Positions 33,346 through 44,479 of a DNA stretch of 64,000 nucleotides are shown piece after piece. Position numbers and translations under genes: made by a program. Source of the DNA: Symsagittifera roscoffensis (Eukaryota; Xenacoelomorpha; Acoela; Convolutidae); the NCBI RefSeq assembly GCF_963678635.1, contig NC_087065.1, positions 41,729,430-41,793,429 on the forward strand. Reading direction: 5' to 3'. The notes under the pieces were generated by a model, which saw only the letters and a program-made list of their open reading frames with translations, made no database searches and had not been told where the DNA came from. Each line of letters opens with the position of its first letter. Within the stretch, counting starts at the first letter, position 1.

Positions 33346-33714
33346 TTAACGATACCCGTTTGACCAACTTGAGAACACCCCCGTCTTCTCTAGTTGCTCT
33401 GGCCGTGCTGGTTGTTTCTTAGACTTATCCTGCAGCTGATCACCAGCACCACTCTTATCTCCAGCTAAGTCCCTGTGAGCCACTTTCCCATTCGACTGGT
33501 CACCTGTTCCAGTCAAGTCTCCTAATGGTCCAGCTAAGTCCCTGTGAACCACTCTCCCACTCGGCTGGCCACCTGTTCCAGACAAGTCTCCTAAGGGTCC
33601 AGCTAAGTTGCAAGCTATCTGAAAACCCTTCACAACGCCCCACACTCGGGCACCTTTCAGATTGCTGAAATGATCGAAACGATCGGTCTTATAAGAAAAA
33701 CAGTATGCGTACAC
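33346..33714 (-). CDS. Leader ORF of element 1 with internal repeats, unknown function
   Basis: 122 codons starting MYAYCFSYKTDRF. The middle contains repeated units of about 23-24 residues (DLAGPLGDLSGTG, DLAGPLGDLTGTG, DLAGDKSGAGDQ). Element 2 keeps the homologous sequence (57113-56814) but with a stop after the first part and another frame at its end, so coding use is uncertain. The sequence GGGTTTTCAG within it (about 33625) is a good splice-acceptor match, so the region may instead serve splicing of the leader. A conserved AT-rich block cctttatattaatt lies upstream (33737-33724). Confidence 0.35.
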   Translation of the reverse strand: MYAYCFSYKTDRFDHFSNLKGARVWGVVKGFQIACNLAGPLGDLSGTGGQPSGRVVHRDLAGPLGDLTGTGDQSNGKVAHRDLAGDKSGAGDQLQDKSKKQPARPEQLEKTGVFSSWSNGYR

Positions 33715-33989
33715 TATTTAATTAATATAAAGGTTTGATCCAACTAAATTGGTGTCAAAGTCACTGTCATTTTTTTTTAGTTTTTGTTCCTTTTTCTGTT
33801 CTTTTTCGGTTTTTGTTTCGCTTTTTGTCTTTTGCTCGTTTTTTCGTCCACCCTAGTTACCCCCCTTTACTCGGTTAGCTAAGCCTCGTTCGGAGAGCGT
33901 ACCAAGAAGTTTTCTCGAGTTCTTAAAAAGCTATCACCGTACAACCGGAAGGTTTACACGTTCCCGCTGAACCGTACCACCGGTACTCT

Positions 33990-34050
33990 AGAATGGGCAT
34001 GTAGCCCGGAGCTGCGTCAAGTGGGTTCGACTCCGTGGTCATGATGTCGT
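33990..34050. promoter_or_regulatory. Conserved leader hairpins with B-box-like word
   Basis: Next to the primer-binding site both copies hold gggcatgtagccc (a 4-bp stem) and cggag...ctccg enclosing ggttcgactcc, which matches the pol III B-box consensus on the plus strand. No convincing A-box or complete tRNA fold was found. In the element RNA (minus strand) this could be a structured packaging or priming signal. Confidence 0.35.
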
Positions 34051-34055
34051 AAAAA

Positions 34056-34070
34056 CACCCAGGAGCGCCA
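34056..34070 (-). other. Candidate primer-binding site of element 1
   Basis: In transcription sense TGGCGCTCCTGGGTG, starting with TGG as expected for pairing with the CCA end of a tRNA. It lies 11 bp inside the LTR end (34082), while in most retroelements the spacing is 0-5 bp. Element 2 has CGGCGCTCCTGGATG at 57539-57525, 12 bp from its LTR. The tRNA species was not identified. Confidence 0.6.
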
Positions 34071-34081
34071 TAAAAACACTA

Positions 34082-34929
34082 TGTAACAGTCGCCTACTTC
34101 GGTCACATTTGAGGCTTAAGAAGAATAGGCCCTATAACCATTGGCTCAAGAGTCAGGGACACTATCTCTCGTGTTTTTCTACCTCAAAATGGTCGGAGCG
34201 AATTCGGTTCGCTTGCGACATGAGACTAAAAACCCATTACAGCTTAAAGGCCACTACCAAAATACCCCCCACTCTAGAAAATAAGAACGTCCCCATACTT
34301 AGGTCTCAAAATACCCAAAATACACGAACGCCGTTAAAAACAGGGTCGGAACAATCCGCACAATTACTTTTTTAGACAGTGGAAATTTGATCCATTTCAG
34401 ATGGATCAACCTAAAACTCTCATTATCTCAACATAACAATCATAAAACACACTCAAGAAAACTAAATTGAGGACTCACATGTCGGCACACTTGAGAATTA
34501 GAGGTAACTAAATTAATGAGCAACTCGAGAATTAAGTATGATAACTTGAGAAGTTTAATACTAATTAATTTCAATAAGGGAAATGAGTTTTGACTCTAGT
34601 AAAAAAAGTTTTAGTCTGAACCATTGGGACACCCCAGTTGTCCACCTTTCCACTGAGGGTTCACTCTAGTTCGGTTCGAATAATTCAGGCTCTACTCGCG
34701 TTTATTTTGTATCTGGAAATTGAGAATAGCAATTTCCCGCTGCTTTTTTAGGTACTTTCCGCGATTGTAATTCGGATGTTTTCATCTTCTAATTCTGAGA
34801 TTTTCAGTTTTCGCGAGAAAGTTGAGCATGACAGGCTCCATTCGAAACTTTGAAAAATTAAAATTCCTCCCAAAATTACGTATTTCGTGTTCCTCAAAGT
34901 CAAACTTCCAAATATGACCGACTGGCACA
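34082..34929 (-). repeat. LTR C (5' LTR of element 1)
   Basis: 848 bp, TGTAACAG...ACTGGCACA on the plus strand. Compared with LTR B it lacks about 45 bp near 34687, where the sequence passes directly from gaataattcagg to ctctactcg. It shares B-specific variants. Right of it the sequence continues with ttttcataaacctgcacc, the internal region of element 2. Confidence 0.85.
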
Positions 34930-35225
34930 TTTTCATAAACCTGCACCTTAAATCTCCTCTTTTGAAGCTTATGATTAAAATTTCTTTTGTCCTATCCAAT
35001 CAGGAAATTTTCATTCAACATTTTGATTTACATAATAATTATAGCATATTGATAACAATACTTTGTTTCGTTAAAATTTCTTTTTCGTGACCTCGGATTT
35101 CATCCGAGTTTACACTCGAGCCCCCTCCTTTCCCTCTCAAGACTCAGGAAACCCACATTGAGCTCCCTGCTCCACTTCGTATTCCTAGCCTTCGAAGTGC
35201 TAGGGCCCGATGAATTTGACACCGT
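34930..35225 (-). other. 3' region of element 2 and left copy of the long duplication
   Basis: This continues the stub at 8150-8340 of element 2 and matches 14031-14325 of element 1. The part 35021-35225 is the left copy of a ~205-bp duplication created by the LINE at 35226-37888. It includes the last codons of ORF C. Confidence 0.8.
35021..35225. repeat. Target duplication, left copy (about 205 bp)
   Basis: It matches 37889-38092 with about seven differences including one inserted C. It starts ttttgatttacataataatt and ends gaatttgacaccgt. The uninterrupted homologue in element 1 (about 14128-14325) shows that the intact target held it once, so it is a duplication made by the insertion. Confidence 0.85.
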
Positions 35226-37888
35226 CTTCTTCTTCTTTTGTCATTTACGCCCCATGAGGGGGCCTTGATTCCCAGTTTCCAGGACATGTGATCCTGTGTC
35301 TTGAAATGTTGTTTTTTGTCACCCAAGTACCGCATTCTTCGCATTGGATTCTGGCTCTCGTTCCGGCGAATCGTCCTGTGATAATGGTGTTGGTTACTTC
35401 TGGGGCTGTCGGGTGCTCTCCTCGACAGGTCCTCCGGTCTCTTGCCATGTTGCTCAACGACAGGGACTTCTGACACTTCGGACAGAACCCCCCCTGACCT
35501 CCTTGGCACGCCTTGAAGTGGTTCGTCAGAGCAGCCTGGTCCGAAAAACTGTCGTTGCACTTTGGACACTTGTAGTCCACTGACTCCCTTCTGTGTGCTT
35601 TTCTCTCGTGATTCGTCCGTCCTCCTTTTGATGCGCACTTCTTGTCGCATCCCTCCCAGCGGCAAGGCCAACCGCTGTCACTTATTCTCTCTCGATTCCA
35701 TTGTGAGCGGGCCGGTTTTTCCAATCCTCTGTGCCAGTTGCACATTTGCGTCTCCCAGTTTTTGAGGAACGTCCTGCGATCTGTAACGGTCTTCTTCCAT
35801 CGTTTCCGGCCGTTGGTGAGGTTCTCGCTGTTGTCGTCTTCATGTCCCGCTTCTTTCAGCAGTCTGCGCCAGTACTGGATGGTGTTGCCTCGCGAGTTCC
35901 CTCTGCGTGCCCTCTCCATGTCCCAGGATCCGAGGACGGCTTTCTTCACAACCCTCTCATCCGACAATCCTCTCATCCATTCTGAGAACGTGGCCCATTC
36001 GCTCTAATGCTCTGCACTCGATCTTGGTCCTTATCGATTCAATGTTCAGCTGTCTGCGGATCTCGTAGCTGTTGACTCCTTCATTCTGCATCCTGATCAG
36101 TGTGAGAGGTTTTCCATTGTTCCACACAAACCTGTAGGCTCTGTCTGCAATGCTCTGGAACTTCTGGATGTCGGTCGGTGTCCATGCTCTAACGCTACAG
36201 TCGAACAGGAGAGTGGACTCCACTACGGCTTGGACCACCAATGCTCTGGTGCGCTTGGAGAGGCTCGAATTCCAGAGCCATTGCTTCACTCTGCTCCACG
36301 CGTAGTACCCTCTCTTGATCCTGGCTCCTCGGTCTTCTCGTTTCCCGATGAGGATTCCCAGCATTCTAGTCTTCTGGGCGCTGGTTGTTGCAAAAGTGAT
36401 GGACTCTTCTTTGCCGTCGTGGCATTTCTCTTCAAACTCCATCATTTTCTTCTTGATCACCTCTTTCCCTGTGACGAGCTCTTCGATCCAACCAAGTAGA
36501 GAGATGTCGTCTGCGAAAAACGAGTCCTCCAGGATGAAATTACACTTGTTGCTGCTACGCAATGCTCTGGGCGCTTCTCTCGGTGGGAGGCTGCCTCCTG
36601 GTGTCCACCTCCAGGTGAGACCGTACTTTTGGCCTCTCTCCGCCGCCTCCTTTCTCCGTTCTCTTTCAGCTCTTCTAATTGCTTCGGCATGGTATACGTT
36701 AAAAAGGATAGGTGATGTTGCGGACCCTCTCTGAGTCCTTGGCGGGGGCCCAATCATCGCTGAGACCTTCCTTTCCTTTCACCCGGTATCGCGTTTCTTC
36801 ATGGAGACCTTTCAGCAGGTCGAGCACCTTGTCCGTCATGCCAAATCTGGCTAACATACCCCACAGAAGGGGTTTGTTGGTGCGAGGGTAAGCCTTGGTG
36901 ATGTCTTGGAGGACAGCCCCTGGCCGGTTCTCGTTGCACTCGTCTGTCATCCCGTACACTCTTCTTGTTTCTTCTTCCATCCGGATAATGATCTGCGTTG
37001 AGTCAGCCGTAGACCTTCCATCACGGAAGCCGTTCTGGTTCTCATCCAGAACGCCAATGGTTTCTTCCCATGTCCGGAGTCTCGTCGCGAAGATCCGTGC
37101 GATCAGTCTGCTTGCCAGTGGTAACAGGCACACTCCACAGTAGTTGCTCAGGTCGTTCTTGGGACCTTTCTTGTGCAGGGGAATGACCCAGCCTTCCTTT
37201 ATTTCTTCTGGCCAGTCCTCCGGCTTCATGTCTATCAACCGCACAATCATCCTGTGGAGCTGCTGCTTAATTGGTTTGCTGGCCACCTTTACTGCTAGCA
37301 TCCGAACTCCGTCGTTCCCTGGTGCTCCATCCCTCATCTTGGCCAACTCCGTTTCAAACTCCCTCCACGTGACCACTCTCTCCAGTTCAATGGCCGCTTC
37401 CAGTGCTGTCTGGTCGGTGCGCTCGGGGATCTCTTCCAGAGTCTTAACGATCTCGTCTTGTCCTCTTTCGTATCTGTTCTCTGATACTTTCATAAAGTGA
37501 CTTCGGAACTCTTCGGGGCTGAAGGTTTCGTGCTCAAAGGTGCAGCTGTCTCTGATTCCAATACGCTTCAGTGTCTTGTACAGCGTCTCGATGTCGCCTT
37601 GGAGTTCTGCCTTCCTCGCGTCTTCGACAATTTCCATCCACCACTCTTCTTCCCACCATTTCTTTGCTTTTTTGTAGTCTTTCCTGACCGTCTTCCGTTC
37701 TTCTCTCGCTGTCAGGATGTTGTTGTTCATTTCCTGGGTAAGTCGAGAGATAAGGTTCTGAAAGTTGTCGATCTCTTCCAGGTGAATATCTAGCCACGGG
37801 CTCAAGTTCCGTTTCGCTTTGAAACCACAGGCTAGATTTCCCGCTTTCTCGAACAGCTTCATTGCGTTCTCGTTGCACTCGTCTGTCA
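35226..37888 (-). mobile_element. 5'-truncated LINE with C-terminal zinc fingers, inserted in element 2
   Basis: A 2.66-kb non-LTR element on the minus strand. Its left (3') end is a short aaaagaagaagaag tail directly after the stop codon, so the 3' UTR is only about 20 bp. The right (5') end begins at MTDECNEN with no endonuclease domain, so the copy is 5'-truncated. It carries RT and four C2H2-type fingers. It is flanked by a duplication of about 205 bp, much longer than the usual 5-20 bp. The clade is not resolved. Confidence 0.85.
35245..35976 (-). pseudogene. LINE C-terminal C2H2-type zinc-finger region
   Basis: The frame continues the RT frame after a shift near 35965. Four finger-like units follow one another: CRWEGCDKKCASKGGRTNHE, CPKCNDSFSDQAALTNHFKA (ending in a Cys), CPKCQKSLSLSNMARDRRTC and CEECGTWVTKNNISRHRITC. 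Some end HX4-5C instead of HX3-5H. Position after the RT suggests nucleic-acid binding, perhaps of target or template. No restriction-like endonuclease motif was recognised. Stop TAA at 35245-35247. Confidence 0.75.
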
Positions 37889-37889
37889 T
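35957..37889 (-). pseudogene. LINE reverse transcriptase
   Basis: Frame 37889-36699 holds the N-terminal linker and the fingers: APGNDGVRML, GWVIPLHKKGPKNDLSNY, NQNGFRDGRSTADST, AVLQDITKAYPRTNKPLLW (motif A, Asp present). After a frameshift near 36735, frame 36757-35957 continues with QRGSATSPILFNVYHAEA (motif B) and FFADDISLLGW (active site FADD in place of YADD). Two frameshifts make it a pseudogene. An internal copy of 23 bp (36928-36950) is identical to the 5' end (37867-37889). Confidence 0.88.
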
Positions 37890-38092
37890 TTTGATTTACA
37901 TAATAATTATAGCATATTAATAACAATACTTTGTTTCGTTAAAATTTCTTTTTCGTGACCTCGGATTTCATCCGAGTTCACACTCGAGCCCCCTCCTTTC
38001 CCTCTCAAGACTCAAGAGACCCACAATGAGCTCCCTGCTCACTTCGTATTCCTAGCCTTCGAAGTACTAGGGCCCGATGAATTTGACACCGT
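37889..38092. repeat. Target duplication, right copy
   Basis: Partner of 35021-35225. It continues without a break into ORF C of element 2 (gtgatctctcttagcagcgc), which shows that this side carries the intact junction. The ORF C stop lies within it (38039). Confidence 0.85.
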
Positions 38093-41000
38093 GATCTCTC
38101 TTAGCAGCGCTTCCTCATCATAAGAGTTGATCACGATCTCTTCCCATGCTTTCAATTGCTCGAAGGATCGCATCAACTCCTTCTGCTCCTGCAATCTCAT
38201 TGCCTGATTTGGTAAACCTTTCACTTTCAATTCCCTGTTCAAGCAAAAGGAATTGTGCAGGCTCAAGCTCACGTTCTTCGCCAAGTCCTCCTCCAGTATC
38301 GACTCTCTCGCTTTGGTATTGTCTCTAGACACCCTACCGACTCTTTTCCAACCTGTCGTGATCGCATTTCGATGGGTCAACAGCGGTCTCTTGAAGGCTT
38401 CCGGTCCTATCTCCGCCAGGAACTGCCGATAATGTTTTTTCATGTGGTCTTTCGTCATCATATACAACCAAGATGTTAAGGTCGCTCGAAACCACGGAAA
38501 GAACCTTATGCGGCTCCATACGTGCCTGATTTCCATTGGTATGGCAAATACCTTGTATGCAGTCTCAAACAACTCAAGTCTCCTGCTGTAATCTATAGCG
38601 TATATTTATTCTGCCGTTGGTGTCTTCGACTCCCGATATTTCGTCACTTTTTCTTCGATCCATCGCAAAGCCAGCATCGTGCTCACCACCAACAGTGTCA
38701 CCTTTTGTCTGTGATCTGGTAATCCGATCGAACGAATCTCTTCCACATCCCACACTAAACAGAGGTTTGAGTGCTCCGGGTACCACACTGTCTGTGCCAA
38801 GCAATGGCATGGGCGTTCCCCATGTGTAATCTCTATGCTTCGGAGATTGCGTTCTCCCGAGGCTTCCAGCAGAGGCTCTAGTTCCATCATTTCATTTTCT
38901 CGTGCGTCATATCATTTTCCTCCTGCGCTGGGACACTATTCATCGGCTTCCCGATGGCATTCTGTCTCTCGAAATCACTCCTGTTTTAGTCTTCTAAGCC
39001 CAAGAGTTTTTCCCACCAGATTTCACTCAAGTCATCTTTTTGTGCCCTTGACACCGTTCCCAGGATCTTCCTCAACAGCCTATGTGAATGATGCGACATT
39101 CGAGCCAATCGTACGCACTTGGGTACCGAGAAGGCCTTGTCCACTAGTATCGTTTGGCTGGACACCTCCACCATTGCCATGTGCAATGGATAGTGGCTCC
39201 CACATAGGTTGGCCATTACTGATCCCACCAAGGACTTTGCAATTACAGGCAGACCATAAGCTTCGCTCACGGGAAATTTCATCTCCGCCTCTAGACCAAT
39301 CTTCCACCCTCTGATATGTTTCTGGGTGGTTTGCAACGCCCCCGGCCACGACTCCATGCTTAACGCAGTCACCAAATGGTGTTCAGACTCCAGCATCTCA
39401 AGTGATTGCAGACTACAAATTCTAGAGAAGAACCCCAGCGCCGTTGCTATATTCAGTGTAGTGTTCGTATAGCACTCGTCCACTATCTGCACCTTGCTCT
39501 TCTCTCTTTCTGTAATGTCGCCAAACCAAGGGACTAGGTCTTCTCTCTGGAAAGATTGTATTCTGACACATGATCGTCCCTCACAGGTGTGCTCTCCGCC
39601 TCCGCACGTCAAGTCAAGACAGCTGCCAGGTTCCAACTTCTTTACTGATCCTAGCTTACTCGTTGCTTCGCCTGACTCTTTACTCTGTGGTAGGATCAAT
39701 TTGTGTATGACGTCCAAAGTTCCTAGGTCCTCATCTTTTGTTGGTGTTAGCCTCACTCGTTCTGTGACTTCCTCAATCCAGCTCGCATGGGGATGTGGAC
39801 ACCAGGAGGGTCACAGCAATTTCCAAACCGTTCCCAAATTCGTAGTCATCGTGCTATTTCCATTCCCCATTCTCAATTCCACTCTCTTGCTCGAGCGCGG
39901 TACGCTTATCACCTTGGGTGTCGCCTCTAGTAGCGGGCCTGGGCTCGGTTTCTCCCTCTCCATTGAATCGATTACGATTATCTTCTCTGTCCAAAACTTC
40001 AATAGCTCCGTCACCTCGTGATTCCTGTGAGCGCTCCCGGCCTCTGAATTCAAGAAAGGGTTGTACGCTATCCCCATCACTCCAGACACATATTGGTACT
40101 CTCCCCGTTTGTTGGGTCTCGAGTAATCCTCAGCCAAGGCCAAGTTACAATGCACATCATACCCCTCTTCAAATTTCTTGTTGTGCAATCTTCTTATTTC
40201 GTCAAGTTTCCCATAATTCTCTAGGGATTGCTTCGAGTCATCTTCCTTCTCGATCCCCGTACTCTGGTACACGTTCAGTATGACGGTGGAGACTCTTCTC
40301 TCCATGGTTTTGCTCCCCATGGCCTTCTGATGACACGCTTGGACGGTACTATTAGTCATTACGGACATTATCCACCTCAAGAAACAAGTGGCATCTTTTC
40401 TTCTCGCCAGACTCAGACCGGAGATGTCCCTCGCGACGTTTTGTACCAGCAGCTAATAGACCTCCAGATTTTTATTGCCTAACTTCAATTTGTCACATGA
40501 AGTCAAGACCTCCAACTCTATTCCCACTAAGCTCCTTGCGAACATCAGTTGTCCCGCGATTCTGACGAAGGGATTCGCCATTAGAGGCAATGCTGATGAA
40601 GGTGTTCTCATCGCCGCCTCAAAATAATCTCGCAACAGGCTCTGCCAAGTTCGCTTTAGCTGACTTCCCAACTCCAGTTTGTTGACCTCGGCTTTTTGTT
40701 GAGTAGCCCAATTGCGACGCTTGCGGGACACCCCACGATCGAGCTTCTTCAGACAGTCCTCTAATTCCTGCATCGTCTCTAGGGCCAACCACCAAGGTCG
40801 AGCCGTATTCCTTACCGCATTCTTCTCAAGAGGGTCGCTGGTCACTTGTTTGCCAATATCCTGATATTCGAACGAGATCCATTCTTTGCCAACATCCACT
40901 TCCCACGTTTAACCATTCGTCGAGCCCTTTCTCGAGCCTGTCTTCTGAGGTTTGAAAGCTTCTTCCGTTGCCAGACTTGTCGAGACCCCTATCTCCTTCA

Positions 41001-44000
41001 CCACTTCGGCTAGCTTCCTTGGTTCGGAGCTACTCTTGTAGGCTGCAGTCTTCCACCGCGCTAGAATCATGGGGGCAGTCTCCCTCAAGTTCTTCTCAGA
41101 GACAGCATCCACCGACGGGCTGGTCAACTCCTCTACCTCCCGTTTCCCCTTTCAAGACTTCATACCTTTGCTTGGGGGCGTCGTCACTATCATCACCGAT
41201 TCGACCTCTTTGTCCCGGTCCAACCTTCCCGACTCTTGCCTCCCCCTTCTCGAGCCTTAAGGATATTAATATTTTAAATCATATTACTAGTCTTAAGTCT
41301 ATCCTTCCCTTTAACTTTAATCATTTTATCATCATTTTTTGTTTCTGAGTAGAGATGTCTGTACATTCATCATTCCCGGTTTTATGTTGCGTCTCTCCCA
41401 ATTTGACCATCTTGTTCAGTAGCTCCTTTCTTGCTCTCTCATCCAGCCCGGTGCCCATCAAGACAGGTTCCCCAAATTTCACCACTGTGCTCCACAGCTC
41501 TTCTTTGAAGTATTCTAGTTTGATCTCACTTTCCATCTTCTGATTAAATTCACTCAAGAATTCCCTCCATGCCTTCTCATTCAGAGTCCCCAAGATTATG
41601 ATCTTATTCCCTCCGAAAGTGTTCTTCTTACTCTCTTCTGTACTCAAGAGTATCATTCCCATGTTGGAAGTTTCGCAGGTCAAGGGTAATTCCACGTTCT
41701 TCCGAGGGGATGATGTCAGAGGTGGCGTGGCCGTGTCCACTCAATCTTCACCGCTTAGGTTCTGCAACAGTTCCTGAGCGGTGATATCCTCCTCAGCTGG
41801 TTTCGGCTCTGGCGTATCACCCATTTCCAATTCCTCTCCTGCTTCACTGAGTCGGCTGGCCTTTTCTCAAGTATGTCCCTAAATCTGTTTTCTACGGGAC
41901 CGCTCCCCTTATCTCCAGGGGTGCCCACTGACAGCGGTGAGGGTGTTGCTGGATTCGGCTTCTTGTGTTCCGTAAGAACTGCATATAAGGAACCCGCCGC
42001 GTCCAGCTCTTTCTCCTCCTGCTTCATCTCCACCCGTAGGGCGCCCGGTACTTTCGTGTGGCAAATTTCATCTCGTCGTTCAACTCAATGTGTCCTTCTC
42101 TCACGATCATTCTCCCGTCGTCCCACACCGGCAACATATTCTCTAGATTCGCTTGATCGAGTGTTCTCAAGATGTCCCGAACCTCGAATTTTGGAGGCAT
42201 TGAGCCTCTCATTTTTTTCGCTTGAGTCGTCCATGAGTTTATCTTGATATCACAAGTATGGAAGTAGACCGCTGCTGTATACCCAATGAACAAGGGATCC
42301 CAGCCATCGGTGAACTCCTTTTGCTGCCTTTCTACCGTAGCTCTTTCTACCGTAGCTATTCATCCCCAGGGTCATTCTCCTGACTGTTGGGAACTCAGGA
42401 TTGGTTGCGGGCAAGATTTCCTTCTCTAGTGTCGCCTCTAGCTCCCTTTTTACCAACTCGAAGCTCTTTTTCCACGCGGGGATTCTCAGGATCTCTTGTC
42501 CGTCCGCCGTTAGGGGATTCAGATTCCAGAACTTGGGATAAGTCTCAATGGGGCCTTCACGCTTTCCCCCCATCCTGCATTGCAGTTACCCCCGGAAGTT
42601 AAACACTACCAACTCGGGATCTTTCACCTTCCCAAAGAGCGCTGTATCATTCATTCGTGCCCTCATCACCTCTTGTCGACACCAGTTCAACGACGTCCCA
42701 TCCAACACGCTTATTAAGCTCACGTGTACCACTGAATTGCGGTATGCCGCCACTAAAGGGTCCGGAAAGGCGTACGTAACCGCTGGTCCGTAAATACAAG
42801 TTACGACCTCCTCTAGTCCCCTGATCATTCCCACTGTGTCAGATCTCATCGCCAGACATAGATCGGTCAGAAGAGGGATACCACCATTCGCCTCCCTCTA
42901 TTCATCTCTCGTCTTTGGATTCTTTTCCTCACCGGCCATGTGTCGGTTTTGCATCAGAAGATACTCCACCAGCAACTTCTTCAGTCATGCAGCGCACTTT
43001 TACGAGAAGGTGTCTATACTTGAGTGGGTCTTTCCCATCGACAGGGGCTCCCCATATTTCATCAACCGATGAAACGACACCAGTTCGCCATGAGTCAGGA
43101 GCACCAGTGTCAGATACCCATCAATCCGAAGTGTCTCTACACCCGACTGAACATGTACGCTGGACCCATGTTAAACAGGTACCTTGGGTAAACCAAGTAT
43201 AGGGCCAGCAAGAGGCTTATGGGCATACTCAATAGCTCTTGCACAAAGGCCCCGAAAATGGTCTACCCACCGTCATCTCCCTACTCTCGGCTACCTCAAA
43301 TTTTTCCTCAAGAAATTCCCAGATCTGTTTCACGAGAGGTGGGGCACTTTCCCTCGTCTTGTCCGTAGCATTCTCTAATCTTTGTGTTAGAAACGGCCAC
43401 CTGCCTCTCTCTTGTGTTAGTCGATATACCATCGCTTCCAATTGTTTTTCGGCCGCAGCCACACTCTTTCTTTCGTTACTTGGTCCCCTCGATTTGCTGG
43501 TGGAGCTCGTGATGGTCAAGTCTATACCTCGGAACCATAGGCTGGCTGTCAGGTGACTTATTATTGGGTGGTCATCCCCTAGTACCGGACTGAACTTCAG
43601 TTGCCTGGCGAGATTCGAGATCTCAAGTAAGAGGACCTCATCCAATACAATGAGGATGTCTGCCAATTCATAGAATCCCCTCAATGCGTGGGACACGTCC
43701 GCCCACGCCGCTGCCAGTTCCGACTTCCGAAGTCTCAAGCTCGTGGGTTCCAGCTCCCGATTGGGAGCTGCCATCAGAATCCGCCATGCGTTCCCTTTGG
43801 CTATTAGGACCAAAATGGCATACACAAACTGCAGAGCAGGAGGCATGCTCGTGTATCCAGGGGACGTCGTAAATACCACTCTCGTCTTAGGTCCAAATCG
43901 AGAACTGACATTTTCCTGCACCTCGTTCATCGCGGCAAACAACGTCTGGATAGCCTCCCAGATTTTCTTTGGCACAGGCTTGTCGCCTTTCAACTGCTCT

Positions 44001-44479
44001 AGAAGTCCAGCCGCATGCAGGTGATCGTTCATTCCTGCGAACAGCAGTAGCTCTGGTTCACAGGGCATCTCTGACTTCATCGCTACCACCAGGGTCAACA
44101 TCTGGTTCAACTCTGCACCTGACAGCGAGTATACCAGAGTTTCCGGCCAGAACAACTTGGGAGACGTTCCCTCGAAATCCGATGCCGCCACGATGATCAC
44201 CCTTGCGGCCGCTGGATCAATGAGCACTCTTGCTGCGCGGGAGTTGCCAATCTGACTCTGGCAATACTTGTTCGATGCTTGGGGGGGGGGGGGGGGCTCC
44301 ACGATTAGTCCCGGACTCCCCAGCAACTTGAGAGGTCTGTAATTGATCGATCCCATGACTGATTTCATGGTGATCCCAGTCAGATCAGCCGTCTCTATCA
44401 TTCTTGCTCTCAAGAAATGCGTTTCGTGGGCCTTCAACCAATCCACGCAATGGTGTCGGCTCAAATCCTCGTGTGACAC
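38039..44479 (-). pseudogene. ORF C of element 2, about 2.1 kaa, broken
   Basis: Homologue of 14276-21094, in many overlapping pieces (for example 44479-43229, 42849-42586, 40899-40453, 40380-39811, 39756-38986, 38890-38606, 38572-38039). It supports the same order: SGNH-like segment with PGA-type SLSGAELNQML and FAGMNDHLHAAG, then SYVSG-type motif YVSGVMGIAYNPFLN, Cys cluster CLDLTCGGGEHTCEGRSC, CPCHCLAQTVWYP region and hydrophobic VTLLVVSTMLALRW. It lacks about 150 bp near 43260 (after REMTV) and has a run of 16 G on the plus strand (44281-44296) in the coding region. In element 2 the segment ETYPKFWNLNPLTADGQEIL is continuous, confirming that the two frames of element 1 at 18756-18831 belong to one protein. 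Confidence 0.7.
44281..44296. repeat. G16 homopolymer inside ORF C of element 2
   Basis: Sixteen G in a row on the plus strand, encoding a Pro run (EPPPPPPQ) in ORF C. Element 1 has only a short CCACC at this place, where its frame shifts. It is either a slippage expansion or a sequencing-sensitive site. Confidence 0.95.

Larger units (their letters stand above)
8341..34929 (-). mobile_element. Element 1: giant Ty3/Gypsy-type LTR retroelement (nested copy)
   Basis: The sister copy lies between LTR B (3', 8341-13840, split by a LINE) and LTR C (5', 34082-34929). Without the 4.6-kb LINE it is about 22.0 kb. In transcription order it carries a primer-binding site, a leader with minisatellite, ORF A (Gag-Pol-macro), ORF B (coiled coil plus SGNH hydrolase), ORF C (about 2,270 codons) and a short 3' region. 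LTRs B and C share variants such as ctgaaccattggg and gactctagtaaa that are absent from A and D. It sits inside the 3' region of element 2 with a T-rich junction (attt on the left, tttt on the right) consistent with a short duplication. It is broken by a Gag deletion, several stops and frameshifts, and the N gap. Confidence 0.8.

Noticed and set aside
33990-34070. tRNA gene
   Set aside because: A B-box-like word is present, but the T-stem does not pair properly, and no A-box or acceptor stem was found.
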